Assembly: GCA_973895155.1 (NCBI GenBank)
Contig: OZ316891.1
Location: forward strand, 9,486,001-9,550,000
DNA length: 64,000 nucleotides
DNA from: Marsupella aquatica
Lineage: Eukaryota; Marchantiophyta
Direction of reading: 5' to 3'
The notes beneath the pieces were generated by a model that was not told the DNA's origin, did not search any database, and saw nothing but the letters and a program-made list of their open reading frames with translations. How positions within the stretch are numbered: the stretch's first letter is position 1; the number at the start of each line of letters is the position of its first letter. Shown here one piece after another: positions 48,571-61,535 of this stretch. A program made the position numbers and the translations under genes.

Positions 48571-49813
48571 ATGGCCGCGGTTTCAGCTACGATCGGTGCT
48601 GCTCTCGGATCCGTTGCTGCGCGGCAGACGGCTGCAACCCAGGTGCGAATCTCGATTGGTGGCCATAGCCAGCGCGCTTTGAGAGATTCGAAGACTGTCC
48701 AGTGCCGTTCGCCTGTTCTTCCCGTTTCAGGTGGGTTTCCGGTGTTGGTTTCGATTCTGGTAGAAGTGGGCATTCGAAAGAGGCTTTTCTGTGGTCTGCG
48801 GGACAACAATGCTTGCTTGACTTAGACTTTATGGGGTTGGAATCTGTCTGAGGTCTGAGGTGTGGCGTTTGGTTGGATTCGCTGTTGTCGCAGCTCCTGG
48901 AGCAGTAAGTTTGAGGGGCCTCGTATGGAGCGGTCAAAAGAGTAAGAAGAGAACAGTGGCGGTGTCGTCTTCGTCTCCTGTCTTTGTAGCGGCAGCTGCC
49001 ACCGCTGTCGAAGCCGCGCCAGCAGTGTCCACTGAAGCAGTGCCGCGTCCCAAAAAGATCGGGAAGGGAGTTGTCAGATTGAGGCTAACGAGGTTGGGGA
49101 GGAAAAAGAGGCCTTTTTTTCGAATCGTTGCCACTCACTACTCATGGCGTCGTGATGGAAAATACATCGAATTGCTCGGGCATTACAACCCCTTACATGG
49201 TAACACTCACGTTCGTAGTGTGGAGGAAGTCCGAGTCCTATGTCTTGTTCACACCATTCCTACTTACTAATTCCGAGGAAGGAGGTATTACTAGTTCACC
49301 CTTTATATAAGGTTGCCTGCTTTTCGAGTCGTGCTCTCGTTTCGTTGAATTGATCCAACTCACCGTTTTGCAAAAGAATCACTCTGGAGCATTGTACATC
49401 TGACATTGCCTGTCTTGGTCTTTGTTTCAGGTAAGGATGATCTGGGCATCGTCGTGAAAGCTGATAGGATCAAGTAAGTTCCTCTCTCCCATAGAGGATT
49501 TGTGTATCTAGTTCTGCGGCCTTCTACGGACAATTTTTCCCGGAAGGAAAAACGAATGTCCGATTCTCTCTCGTGTTGTTGAACTGGAAGCCCAACAACT
49601 TCGTGAGATGTTGCTTCAGAAGATGGAGACATCTATGATGGAGACATCTATGAAATTAGGGTTGGCCATTCCTTGGACCTTAAAACTGCTCTGACCGGAT
49701 TCATGTGGGTATGTCCCAGGTATTGGTTGGGAGTTGGGGCACAGCCATCGGACACAGTTACTGGCATCCTACACAAAGTAGGAATTTTGAAGAAACCTGA
49801 AATCGAGCAATGA
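48571..49813 (+). CDS. Organellar 30S ribosomal protein bS16, nuclear-encoded
   Basis: bS16 is a small-subunit protein of plastid and mitochondrial ribosomes. The gene has four exons, 48571-48730, 48894-49199, 49431-49473 and 49720-49813; all junctions are GT-AG, keep phase and give 200 residues. Residues 1 to about 105 are rich in Ala, Ser, Thr and Val with few acidic residues, as expected for an organelle transit peptide. The S16 domain spans about residues 113-193 with [35 protein letters not shown] and [20 protein letters not shown]. The N-terminal extension is longer than in the short Arabidopsis nuclear RPS16. Several plants, including bryophytes, lack rps16 in the plastid genome and rely on a nuclear copy. 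Target organelle is undecided from sequence. Confidence 0.92.
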
Positions 49814-51528
49814 ACAAGTGAGCATTAGGGTGGTAGGTCAGTGGTAGATTTGGCCGAAGAGCGTCAATTACAGGTGAGGAGCAGGGCCTCAAGCGCTGGA
49901 CGAAGACACAAGAAAAAACATCAGCAGCTCAAATTGAGTTGCTCTAGAAGCTTAGTGATTTCTTTGTTCACAAGTGTCATATGTAAGAGGGCCACCATCT
50001 ATCCGAAATAGTTCCAGATGTCACTGGTAATGCTGTGTGTTGATTTGTGTTACGGTGGAGGACAAGGTTGAGGTAACCAAAGTTTACTTCTTTTTTCCTC
50101 GTCATAGAGCTTTCTCTACTGTTTACTCTGTCCTCTGGCTCAAAATTCCCAACGATAGGTGGCCTTAAGGATTATATCAAAAAGGTGAGGACTACTGGTT
50201 TTACTTGGAATGTACGTGACTAGCCAGGGGTGTACACGGCCTGCTACCGGGTGTTGTGTCCGTGAAACTTCATTTCATGTCAGAGAGCAACACTCAGCTA
50301 ATACTGTTGGCTCAATATAAGTCAAGTCGTCAAACCTCTTATTCCTCTGTCATGATTCCTGCGTAGGCATCACTCATTCAATGCTGATACTCTGCAATTT
50401 TTCGAACCGCAAGAAAAATCAATGGTGGGACATTGTATTGAAGTGAAACAACGCCTCGACATTGCGCCTTAAACTGCAGATCAACAAACGAGGCGATCAC
50501 CTCTGGGAATTGAGTTGGAACCTGGCTTTGAAGTAAAGTTTTTCTCAGGTTCCACTGTTGTGGCCATCCGGATGTTCGAAATTGGAAGTCACTCGGTGTA
50601 CGTATATGAAAATTAACTAACGAGGACCTTTAATATCCAGCTTTGCAGAGACAGACCATGGTATCAAAGTGCAGAAAAGTTTCATGCAGTCCACAAAGTA
50701 TCATCGTAAGAAGTAATTTTCCAATATGATCTATCCAGATTTTAGTGTTGCATCCAGTTTTGGGTTATTCATGACCAAACAAATTGATTTTAAAGCACAG
50801 GAAATTTCCCAACTGGTTCAAGGGGCATCGAGTTGGATATGGCAAGGAAAAAAATTAGTAAACTTCTCCGAAAACAATGTGTAGAGAGAGCTTAGTTGCA
50901 AATGAAGGCGGACAATCAAAATTTAACAGGGTATGAATATCGCTCATAACGAGAGAAGTTCTTCACAACATCGAGTTACCAGGTGAATGTACTGTGGACT
51001 TCGACCTCACATCCACTCGTGTAAATGGCTGCGTTGAATGTTCGGATACCGATCAGACCGAAGTTGAATGAGAGGTGGGATTTCAGCCATTAATTGAGTG
51101 TTTCTTTTATTGTCCAATTTCCACATTCTTGCCCAAGATTTGGGTCGGACCAATGCACGGCAAGTAATTAGAATTTCTGGATCAAGTTGGCTATAATCTT
51201 TACTCCTTTGAGATTGTTACCAGATCCAAGGGTATCCCCTAAATCCTAGGAGAGCTAACGATAAAGATTAGATGTGTGGGGCACACCTCTGCCTTACGTA
51301 ATTATCTTTCCAATAATGTCATAAATGACTCGCCACCCAACCGTACTAGGTCCCACAAAACAAAACATAACTCTACAGTCACCACTCAGGCGAAAGCGAA
51401 TCAGGCTGCTAATCGGTCGAATGGCGACCTTTCACACCAGAAAGAAAGTGCAACTTGTGAATGCCCCCCGCCATCCTCTTGTGATGCTTTGACACCACCA
51501 ACTTTCCAAAATGCCTTCACTGACCAGA
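49814..51528. other. Intergenic DNA between bS16 and the SDR gene
   Basis: This stretch holds the 3' regions of two convergent genes. No further gene is recognised, and no frame longer than about 90 codons carries a known motif. Confidence 0.5.
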
Positions 51529-54500
51529 TCAGGCGATAGGGGACTTCTCTTTGGCGAGGCCCAGAGCTTCTAGAGCAGAGGATGCTCCTGTTAACTCCAC
51601 GCTTACATCCCAGAGCTGAGACGCCAGCCTTGGATTCCTTGCATTGAGGGTGGGTGTGCTTTCCTTGCAATCTTCGTAATATAATCCAGATGAGTTCTCA
51701 ACCTCGGGTGATGATGCCAGAAGGATAGCTGTAGAGGCTCCTTCCTCAGGTGTCTGGTACAGCAAGACATGCGTTAGTCCAGAATGGTCGATGGTTGGAA
51801 TCAAAAATTGGATTGAGATTAAGCCGGACACCAGTAAGCTTTCTGGCTTTCTCTAGCGGGATCCTGTCTCTCGGTTTGGCGCTTTTGTTCTTTGGCAATT
51901 TGATAGGAGTCCTCTATCCAAAAGAGAGAAAATAAAACATAGAAAAATCGAATCTAAGGTAGTCCAGCACAACCTGGATGGAAATAAAAAATGTATAGAA
52001 AAATACTCTAAAAACATTGTCACTCTTATTATTAGAGAAAATTTTACATTTGCTGAGATTCCATCCTGGCTACCAAGTCTATCTGAACATTGCATCTATC
52101 TGAGCATTCCCAGCAACCTCTAATGTTATGTGGGCTTTAATTTCACGAAACATCTGAATGAAGAAAAGTTAGAAGGTCGCACAAGTACTTACTTTAAGCC
52201 CAAACAGGCGGAAGAACGATCTCGCAAGACCTTCAACTTGAGGGGGAAGCTCTCCCATGCGGGTGACGTTTGGAAAGACATATCGGATCAGCTGCAAAAA
52301 GGACACGCGAGCTAGCAGTTAGACGAACAATTCCTCTCCACATTTCTCGTTGTTCCTCTAGGACAGAGCTCAGATTGCCGATCAACATCATCATCAATAT
52401 GAGAAGCAAAATTCAGCATAACCATGACTCCACGGAAAGGCCCCACTGTGGCATTTGCAGTGCAAGAACCTCTTCCGATCAAGAGAATTGCACGGGAGAA
52501 GAAGAGAAGGAACAGCTACATTTGTGTTGACTACGCCAGGATGCATAGCGTTTGAAATTATTGGAAGCCCCAGCTTTCTGCTCCGCTTGGCCAGCTCATA
52601 TGAGAAGAGACAGTTAGCAAGTTTTGACTGGCCATATGCCCCCCAATTGTTGTAGACTGTGTAAAGAAGAACCCCAAGATATCCACCATCGTTTCAAATT
52701 AGAAGTGTGATAAATCCAGTGTCAGATCACAACCGAAACTATTTCCTTTGCCATTAAACTTCAGGTCAAATCTCATGGTGTTCTCTGAATGAAGGAATGC
52801 AAAATACAACGAAAATCTACAAGGTTCAGGAAGTTGTACCTCGTGAGCCCTTGTAATTGAGATCTGTAAAGTCCATTTGTCCAATGCGCTCTGCAGCAGA
52901 GGATAGTACAACTACTCTTGACTTTTTTCTGCCATTAACAGCCCAGTCGATTATATAAAGTGCTACCCAAAGATGGTCTCCACATATCAATCAACTATGG
53001 ACATTGCATCTTGGAGGGCAGAGTTTTCCTGACTCTATCACATGACAGATATCCCTCCACTTCCTTTGCACTGAAGCTTCCACATATTGGCATGGTTTCT
53101 ATTGACAGACCTATAGGAACCTAAGACATCTTGTTGATGTACACGATGTCTTAATATTCTGATTTCCAGTTCAACTTTGTTTCCTCTTCTGTATCCAGCC
53201 AGCCATCCTAAGTCTGTTTACTTGACTTCGACAACTACCATGGTGACTGCGACGAACTACCATGTGGGAGAGCGCCATTCGAAGACTTTTAACGAAGGTG
53301 TCCGTTAGCATGTGCGAGGAACGTACTCAGCTGATGCACTGGCAACAAGGTTGTCGAGGAGCAAGGAAGTGAGCAAGAAGTGGCCCAAGTGATTTACCTG
53401 TTCAACAATCATGTATCACTGGTTCAGTATACCAGTCTCAAATTCCTACAGGTTACTTTCCTATATAAGTGAGTCCTACAAGAAAGGACCAGATTACTTG
53501 GAAGCTACAAAGACAGGAGAGATGGATGTAGAATCCCGTCCGGTGGATACAAGTGAGTGCATAAACTGGCATACCAGTAGCAGGTTGAAATTCCATCAAT
53601 ACATTTTCTCCAACAAAAATTAAGCATCTCTTGCAATTTCACATGGCAGTATCCGTGAAGAATTATTGCTTTCAAGAGCAGGAAGCGCTCACCCCAAGTT
53701 GCCTTTCAAAATTGTCTTTAGTGTAGGCTTGTGGACATGCCATGATACCGGCATTGTTCACCTGAAAAAGATAAGTACGCAGTCAGACATGCTTAGGAGC
53801 TAAGAAAACCTTATAAAATAAGGAGCCCAACTGCGCTGTCACCATAGCTATGAATTGGAACCTGCAGCATATTGTGATGAAGACATTGCTCTACAAACTA
53901 TCTGAGGTATTTCACAGAAGGCCATAAATCTCTGAAACTCTCACAACCAGTAAAGTAGAAAAGATCCGACCTACCAGAACATGCAATGGTAGACCTGTGT
54001 CGTTGTATTCAGCAGCAAACTGCCGGACTGATTGTAACGACTCAAGATCGACGGCCATTGATCTGTTCAGGAGATTCACAACAGTTATAGTACATGTGTG
54101 TGTGGAAGAGCATGCATTTGCAGGTATGCAAATCTAGCGTGCAATTTATGACAGACAGAGGCTCTCAATAGTAGAACAACCCTTTGTATTGAATATATCT
54201 ACTTGGCAATTGTAATCAGGTCAAGGGGCACCACCTATTATGTGGATATAGCGAAGTAAGACTCGTTGACAAAATTAATCTTGCCAACCTGTACAGAGGA
54301 AGCACAGAACAGAGAAAGGATTCACCTTACAGATGCGTTATTCGAAGCCTGAGTTATTTCTCGAGCAGCTGCCCTGCCACTTTCCTCGTTCCTGCATGCT
54401 ACCTTCCACATCCAAGTTCAAATTAAATGAGAAGGTCAAAATTTTACACTGTACTTTTCGTTCATCACATTGAACTTCCAGGCGAGTTTCTACGATTGCC

Positions 54501-55043
54501 CAAAAGCTAGAATTAGAGAAAAAAGGCGAATGCAAGTAAGGCATTAATGGATTCGAGATTTCACCTAAAGTAACGACCATGCCCTTCTTTGCAAGTTCCA
54601 ATGCGGTTGCTTTGCCTATGCCTGTAGTCACATGAATGCCACAGCCAGAAGTTTGAGCCTGACCTGCCCTTGCAGTAATATTTAACCAGTTCAGGGCAAT
54701 CCTTGAAAAAATCATGCTACGGCCTTACAACGTTATGTTTCCCTGTCCAGTAAGCTTTCTACATAAGGATGAAATTATGAATGAATTAAATACGTGACAG
54801 ACCAAGCTAAAGTCCTTTTCGCAATCCAATTCCAACCTTTATTATGGGATTTGGCTTGCCGTGTCTATGTTTTCGCAGACTACATCCAATTGTGAAGGTA
54901 GCTCGAATAGAGTTAGTATATTCCGAATCTTTCCAACGTTCGGAGAACTTACCACTATTTGCTCCAGTGATTATGACATGACGTCCTGCAGCCGATGAGG
55001 CGCGAGCTCCACGGCTCCCAGGAAGCACATGGATGTTTCTCTG
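51529..55043 (-). CDS. Short-chain dehydrogenase/reductase (retinol dehydrogenase-like SDR)
   Basis: An NAD(P)-dependent Rossmann-fold oxidoreductase. Ten exons keep phase: 54953-55043, 54565-54621, 54326-54398, 53975-54062, 53693-53761, 53327-53397, 52840-52928, 52520-52656, 52193-52291, 51529-51753. They encode 332 residues, a normal length for this group. Motifs in order are HVIITGANSGIGKATALELA (cofactor-binding TGxxxGxG), ACRN, VDLESLQSV, VNNAGIMA (NNAG), VVVLSSAAERIG (catalytic Ser region), WGAYGQSKLAN (catalytic YxxxK) and AMHPGVVNTN. The tail has TPEEGAST and GLYYEDC. This pattern fits the RDH11/WWOX/TIC32-like cluster; the substrate cannot be read from sequence. The first exon with the start codon is not resolved: candidate ATGs lie near 55830 and 55590, but no donor in the right phase is convincing. 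Confidence 0.85.
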
Positions 55044-55979
55044 CTGACAACACCCAACAAATACAGCCTCAGAATCAATAGTTAACAGCTGAGCATTGAA
55101 ACTGGAGAATTCGCTCTAAATCCAACTTGCTCCGGGACAATGTGGAGTGTCAGGGGATCTGCCACCGTGCGGGTTGCCATTTGTTATGTACTACAAAACT
55201 CCCTTCACTGCGAGACCTTTCTGGCATTTTCTGTGGCATCCTCCTAATGTGGAAGATTCTCTGCCTACTTGAGTGGGCTTCACAACAATGGCACTGCATT
55301 GCAATTCTGTATCTTTACCAGAGTCCTAATTTGCCTATTAATTCATGAATTCTCTACCTTCTGAACAATACTGAAACACTCGCCACACGAATCATTCTGT
55401 CATTTAGCCATACTACAATTGCGGTGGTGTGTGCAAACTGAAACCGTGCACATCGACTACAGGTCGTTTCAATTGATTGAAGCCATAAAGCTTGAAGAAA
55501 GACAAATTCCAAGAGCAAAGTGGAAATCGAATCTATCCACAACATCTTTCGACATCTGTGGACGGTCTCGGGTATCGTTACAACCATCTTGATCGTCAAT
55601 TGGACAGAGAGAGTGCTGGAGAGACTCCAAGTTGTGCGAAATTTTATCCAGGTCTATTTCGTCTAGTTCTCTTTATTTGAAGTCCCGGGTAAGTTGCGAC
55701 TAAACTAGAAGGGAGATCTTAGATGCTGCCGAAGAGGGAGGATGAGGATACCCGAGCTCGAGGACCGAGGAGGGTTGGGAGCTGGTGAATCGAAACGCCA
55801 AGAAATGTAGGAGAAGCCCAAGAGAACAGAGCATGGCGCCCCATACATGCAGCAGCAGTACAAGTCACGAAGCCGTCCATCACTCGAGTACAGGCAATTG
55901 GTATCGTGAAGAAGGTGAGGGAGGCAATTCACTGAGGGAGGCAATTTACTCCATTGCCGCTGAAGAGGTGATGAGCAGC

Positions 55980-56235
55980 TGTGTGATTCATTTGTTTGAT
56001 GATGTGGGCATTGCTGTGTTCATCAACGACCGACGAAACAAAGCATTCGCTGTTGTGTGGAGGTGACGAATTGATTTGTTTGATGATGTGGGCATTCGTG
56101 CATCCACCATCGACCAACGAAGCAATAGCACTCTCTGTCGTGCGGAGGTGTCAATTTTGATTTGTTTGATGATGTGGGCATTCGTGCGTCCACCAACGAC
56201 CAGAGCATTTTCTGTTGAGTGGAGGTGAAGAAGGG
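55980..56235. repeat. Three-unit tandem repeat of about 80-85 bp
   Basis: Each unit has GATTTGTTTGATGATGTGGGCATT, split by one change, then CGTGC.TCCACCA.CGACCA.CGAA and GTTGTG.GGAGGTG. The units lie just beyond the 5' side of the SDR gene. Overlapping minus-strand frames here simply repeat the same residues and are not a gene. Confidence 0.8.
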
Positions 56236-56442
56236 AGAATAACAACACCACAAAAAGGGACTCTACGGGGTCCAAATGGCCCACGTCACGACAGCGAAGC
56301 ATCCATCTCAAATATTGGATGCCGAGAATTGAACTTGGAACTGATGACGTACTTTGAAACGAGGCAAGTGTGCAAGAGGGAATAAACTTTCTGAGATCTC
56401 TATTTGATTTCCATTCGCCCCTGTTCACCCTCTAATAATAAC

Positions 56443-56595
56443 AATGCTATCCTATCCTATATCCACAAGCCTCTAGTGTATGTTTTTCTTTGCATTTCTA
56501 ATGCTATCCTGTTTCCGCAAGCCTCTCGTGTATTTTTTTGGTTTGTATTTTAAATGCTTTCCTATATCCACCAGCCTCCCGTGTATTGTTTTTTG
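56443..56595. repeat. Minisatellite interrupted by the LTR element
   Basis: Three units begin at 56443, 56500 and 56553, each AATGCTATCCTATATCCAC followed by AGCCTCTCGTGTATT and a T-rich tail. A fourth unit continues on the far side of the retrotransposon at 60796-60849. The element therefore landed inside the array. Confidence 0.85.
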
Positions 56596-56779
56596 TGTTG
56601 TGATATAAGATTCATACATAGTTGGAGAGGGAGAGAGATTGAATGAATGTATTAATGAATGTATGAATGAATGAATGAATCACTCGGTTGGGGATAAACC
56701 GGGTGTATATATAGTGTCTTGAGGTAACCATGGTAAAGGTAACCTCCTAGTCTGGTCTAGGACTAGTTACCTCATAACA
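56596..56779 (-). repeat. Left LTR (3' LTR of the minus-strand element)
   Basis: 184 bp with a TATATATA box at 56706-56713 in the middle and an AATG-rich tetranucleotide stretch (56639-56679). Confidence 0.92.
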
Positions 56780-59700
56780 CTCCCCCTTGGCTACATAATG
56801 GGAGTTATGGAGACAATCTAGACTAGTCCTAGAACTAGGTAAGAAAAATCTATCACCATGCTTATAGACTTGCACGAGATGAGTTTCAGTGATAGTAAAA
56901 AGTGTTTGCATGCTTATAGACATGTATGTTTGATTGACCAAAGAGGCGGACTGCCTCGTTAAAACCTTTAGCGGTGCTAGATTGAGGTAAAAACAACTCT
57001 ACCAGGGTAGTAGAGAAAAAATAAAATGTATGACCCTAAAGGAAAAAGAGTACAGCCCGTTGGTCCTCTTGGTGAGATGTGAGAGTTGAACCACGGTGGT
57101 GGTGTGTGTCAATCATGTGTCAATCATGTGTCAATCAGTAGTAATTAGGCGGTGTAAGCTTCGGAGTTCAATTGCATGGCAGTGGTGTCTGTGGACAGGA
57201 GGGGTCAATGCCTTCATGAAAAACTTTGTCTAGTTCTCCGCATTTGAAATTTGGGTCACCTGTATGGCCTTGCATCAAATAAACAATCTAAGTTCCAAAT
57301 AATTAGTAGTTTGGTTAGTAGCTGGAGGAACCATGTCATGTTTTAGTATGGCTTATGCTATCTAATACCAGGGGGTATTAAGATAATTAATGTGGGTTGT
57401 GTGGGGATGCAGTGGCATTATCCTATATGTTTCAGATCACTGGATTGATACCGAAGGTGCTAATTAGCCCAATTGCTAAATGGGAGTTTTCCAAAGTGTG
57501 GAGTAGACATGTTGCATCAACGGATGCTAATCATGTATTATTATAAAAATGATAGAAAAGTCCTAGTTTGGTATGGTGTAAGTACCATATTTAGAAATGC
57601 CCAAAGTCAAGATAAAAGACCCATATGTGGGTAGGATGGGGCAATGTTATCATGGGCGAGTCTATGGCAATAAGCTCATTTGAGAGTATCGTGGTGCTGA
57701 TGGACACGAAGGTGTTAGGAGGCACAGAGGTGCTAGTGGACACAGGGTTGTTGACACTAGAGGATGTTAGGTCTCAAGCTACATCAGAGGGTGTATGAAC
57801 CAGAATCACACCAGAGGGTGTCCGTTAAGTTAGGTCTCCCGTGAGTGGCACGTCTGCAAATATCACGGGGTAGTTTGACAAGTGTGTCAAGACATGGGGT
57901 AGCAGGCCATGTAAGTAGATTCAAAATATTATTGAGACATGGGATAGTCATGTAGGGAGATTTGAAGTTAGAGTAACTTGTGGAGATAAGATGCTCCCCC
58001 TAAACTATTTGGCTCCTCGTATAGAGATATATGAGGATAGTCTCTATTTAGTTTCCAAGTACTAGTTGTACGTACAATTGTGGTGTAGGTGAGCTCAAGT
58101 TCTTCAATAGATAAGTTTTGAGAGAATTGAGTTTCTTTCCCTTGGTCTGCATCTAATTCATTTTGTTTTCCCGTTAATTCTATGTTGGGTGTGGGGATGA
58201 AAATTGTCTTAATTTTAGTTTCAATCTAAGAGATTTGTTTAATAGTAATACACAAAGGTGAATGTGTCATTGGTCTGCGATCTATTATTCCGTTCCCCAA
58301 AATGAAGAGTGTATCAAGGTAGATTACGGACTTTGCCCATATTAACCCCGCATTGGGTCTTGACTAGATTAGGTTAGGGGCTTTGCCCATAATCCAAACA
58401 TCTGTACCATACCTTTAACATTGTTAGTTTTCTAATTCCCTTATCCTAGTCCAGTGTCTTAGAGTAAGTGTTTTCATGTTGTCTGGTGAACATGATCCTA
58501 GGTCCGAAGGGATGAGGTTTGTGGTCTTATTTCTGTACAAGTTGTAAAGGCATGAATGCTAAAAGTGTATCAAACTTTAATCAAAGTATAAGATTCTGGT
58601 TTTGGGTCTTAATCACTGTGTGTAAAGTCCATGTATGTTGCCAAGACTTTGTAATCCACAATGGATAGTGTCCGTGAGGTAGTACACCGGAAGGTGTAGG
58701 GATTCAATAGGATATTGGCATGTATGAAGTAGGTACATTCTCCCCCTAATGGTAGTAATGGGTGTAAACATGTCTAACAAGGGTAAACGTCAAACCCAAT
58801 TAAGTCTATGATTGTGCAAAGATGTAATGATAACTTTCTTGTAAGTCATTTTGGACGTGTGATAGATGCAAAGTTGCTAATGTGTATGTATGACCTATAT
58901 AAGGTCGCTTGGTTCTCTATAGGAATGGCCTAGTAACAGTTGTATAGATAAACATTCTGATGGAAATCTGGGCATGGGTCTCTTCGGTTGAAGCGGGAGT
59001 TGAAGAAGGCATTATTAGCTTGGATGCTGGAAATTGGGGTTTCTTGACTAGCCGCAAGACGAGCTATGAATGTTTAGTTGTCCTAGATTTATGCCTTGTT
59101 CATTCTTCATTAGAGTTAACAAGAAGAATAGCACATTTGAGGCATGCTTGAGGCTTCAGGAATCAACTGAAGGGATTCTTTTAATTTTGTTTATGTTCTC
59201 AAAATGAAGTGCATGTGGTGTATTTGGGAGATTCTTAGGCCAGATTCTTTGTGGTCATTTGTGCGCTTGGCATATATTGTATTCACTATTAATTTTGGTT
59301 TATGGTTGAGTGGAAATGAGTGCGCTTGTTGGAAGTTTAGAATATGAATGTGCACTTTTGTCTTGCTCTTATGAATGGAGTTCAAGGGTGAACTGGACCT
59401 ACTAGCAGTATGTTCATTGCATTTAGAGGTGCTTTATGCCTTTTGTCACTTAGTTTGAATAAGTAACTTGATTTTGATCTCAGCCTTATCTTTGGATAGT
59501 TTTGAGCTTAGATTATAAAGGAAAGATTTCCTTGTCTTGTTTTGCATTCATATTGTGGTGGCACTTTCAGATGTTTAAGTGAAAATTCCCTTTGCAGGAA
59601 TGAAATCCTTTGTTTTTGTTTAAGTGTACATTGTTTTTGTAAATTTATTTTTCTTTGTATGAGTTTGCAGTTAAGGAGGTTTCACTTTCCTTTGTGTTTT

Positions 59701-60600
59701 CTTCGAGGGAACCAGGGGGTTGATATTCGTCGACTTTAGGCTTCCGTTGACAATTGCTCCTTGCGTTTCAGTTCTACTCCAATGAGAGTATCATCATGGT
59801 AACTTATGCTCCTTTGGTGCCTCTCCGGTGGAACGGTTCAGTCGAATCGGATCTCGCTACAATTTTTCTCAGATTCGGCTATGGTGGGCTGCAACTTTGG
59901 TCTTTGGCCTTCTTCAGAACTTTGTTCCCTTTGGTCTTTGGCGACAGTGGCTATGCGTCCTACAAAGTTATGGCCACTCTTTGATCCTTTGCTTACAATC
60001 AATTTGGCTATGGAGCTCTACTTTTGTTTGATCTCGTTCTCAGTGTGGCTTTTCTCTTCTTATTCAGTCTGCCATGAAATTGGATTGCTCTCTGGCTCTG
60101 TCTCCTGGAGTCGTTCAATCATGTTAATTTCATTACGATCATAAGCTCGTCTCCTCTACCCTCTCAAGGCCAGGACTGTAAGCGCTCTATTGAAAAGTGC
60201 GACGCGGATGCGGCTTCTATTAATTTCTGTTGAGAAAGAAACTCCTTGCTTGGTTCTCAAGAAAGTGCACACAAAATCTTGGTTAACAAAAAAAAAACTC
60301 TCACTTCTATTCTCAAGATTCTGAAATCCCTGTTTTTAATTCCCTATGCTTGTATCTTTCTTGCACCTTTCTCCTCGAGATCATCGGATTTTATCTTGGA
60401 GTTCATCCGTCCATAGAATGTCATCTTCACCAATGAGGTTCAATTCCTTTGTAGAATTGCATGGTAAGCAAATCATATGATTTCTTAAAGGGGTGAGACA
60501 TTCGATCAAGCCATGGTGTGAAAAATTCTGCATTCAATTTCACGTAGGTAAAGGAGAGAATTGTCTCTCTCATAACGGTAGAATCTACGTGCTGATAACG

Positions 60601-60784
60601 TGTTGTGATATAAGATTCATACATAGTTGGAGAGGGAGAGAGATTGAATGAATGTATTAATGAATGTATGAATGAATGAATGAATCACTCGGTTGGGGAT
60701 CAACCGGGTGTATATATAGTGTCTTGAGGTAACCATGGTAAAGGTAACCTCCTAGTCTGGTCTAGGACTAGTTACCTCATAACA
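60601..60784 (-). repeat. Right LTR (5' LTR of the minus-strand element)
   Basis: Same as the left LTR except for one base. TATATATA lies at 60711-60718 and would drive minus-strand transcription through the interior. Confidence 0.92.
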
Positions 60785-60795
60785 TTTTGGTATTT

Positions 60796-60849
60796 TTAAT
60801 GCTATCCTATTTCCAAAAGCCTATCGTGTATTCCTTTCTTTGTATTTCT
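60796..60849. repeat. Fourth unit of the interrupted minisatellite
   Basis: AATGCTATCCTATTTCCAAA then AGCCTATCGTGTATT continues the array seen at 56443-56595, after the retrotransposon and its TTTTG duplication. Confidence 0.85.
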
Positions 60850-61535
60850 AGAGATGATCATCTCGATGATCATAAGGCCTTACCTACAGATGAACCCAAG
60901 TTCTAGCCTGGCCTGGGGATTTCCCAAATTTGAATGAGAAGATATGTTAGACACAAGTGGTGAAAAGGTGATAGACTATTGTTTTGCAGTGTAAAAGTGA
61001 GGTGAAATAATTCAAAAGTTCACTTGGGGCTTAACCATGCCCACCTGAGGATAATGGGCTGTCACCCCCTCAGGATCACCACCCTCTACCCCTTCTTGGG
61101 GATGGGTTATTGCACTCAATCCCCTCTTGTATGGATATCTCTCGAAAATCTATTGAAAAAGAAAACATTTTGGGCCATTTTGGCCATTTGGGACTATGTT
61201 GGAAATTCCTAAATTAGTACCTAGACAAAGTGACAATGCCCTGCCAGTGAAAGTTTTTAAGGGTGTATCTAAGCATAAACAGTTGCGCATGCTTCTTTTT
61301 TTCTGAAATGTGAACTTTCTTTAAAATGATGCCACAAAGTTCTGCAAAGTTCTACAAAGTTCACATTTCAGATATCACATTTCAGATATGAACAAGTTGT
61401 GGCTTATGGCATTTTTAGATATCAAAAAACCAAGTTGTGGCTCATGGCATCTTATGGATCCATTTTTCTAAAGTAGAATTTTTTTGAAATCTCAGGGAAA
61501 GGGAGGCAACAGAAGAAAGTAATTAGTCTGAGGAC
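60850..61535. other. Intergenic DNA without recognisable genes
   Basis: A short direct repeat of GTTCTACAAAGTTCACATTTCAGATAT type occurs near 61350-61390. Nothing else is recognised. Confidence 0.4.

Larger units (their letters stand above)
56596..60784 (-). mobile_element. Young LTR retrotransposon, Copia-like ends, no long ORF
   Basis: Two 184-bp LTRs, 56596-56779 and 60601-60784, differ at one base (A versus C in GGGAT.AACC). Each starts TGTTGTGAT and ends CATAACA (TG...CA). TTTTG flanks both sides (56591-56595 and 60785-60789), a 5-bp target duplication. Read on the minus strand, a primer-binding-site-like CGTTATCAGCACG follows the right-hand LTR and a polypurine tract AAGGGGGAG precedes the left-hand one, so the element points to the minus strand. 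The pattern is Copia-like. The 3.8-kb interior has no ORF beyond about 70 codons on the minus strand and no recognisable gag or pol, so it is probably a non-autonomous, large-internal-region element mobilised in trans. Confidence 0.9.

Noticed and set aside
55988-56428. 146-codon minus-strand ORF
   Set aside because: It is made of the three-unit DNA repeat read in frame; the repeated residues do not form a known domain.
59754-60144. Overlapping plus-strand frames inside the LTR element
   Set aside because: They are on the strand opposite to the element and show no gag or pol motif.
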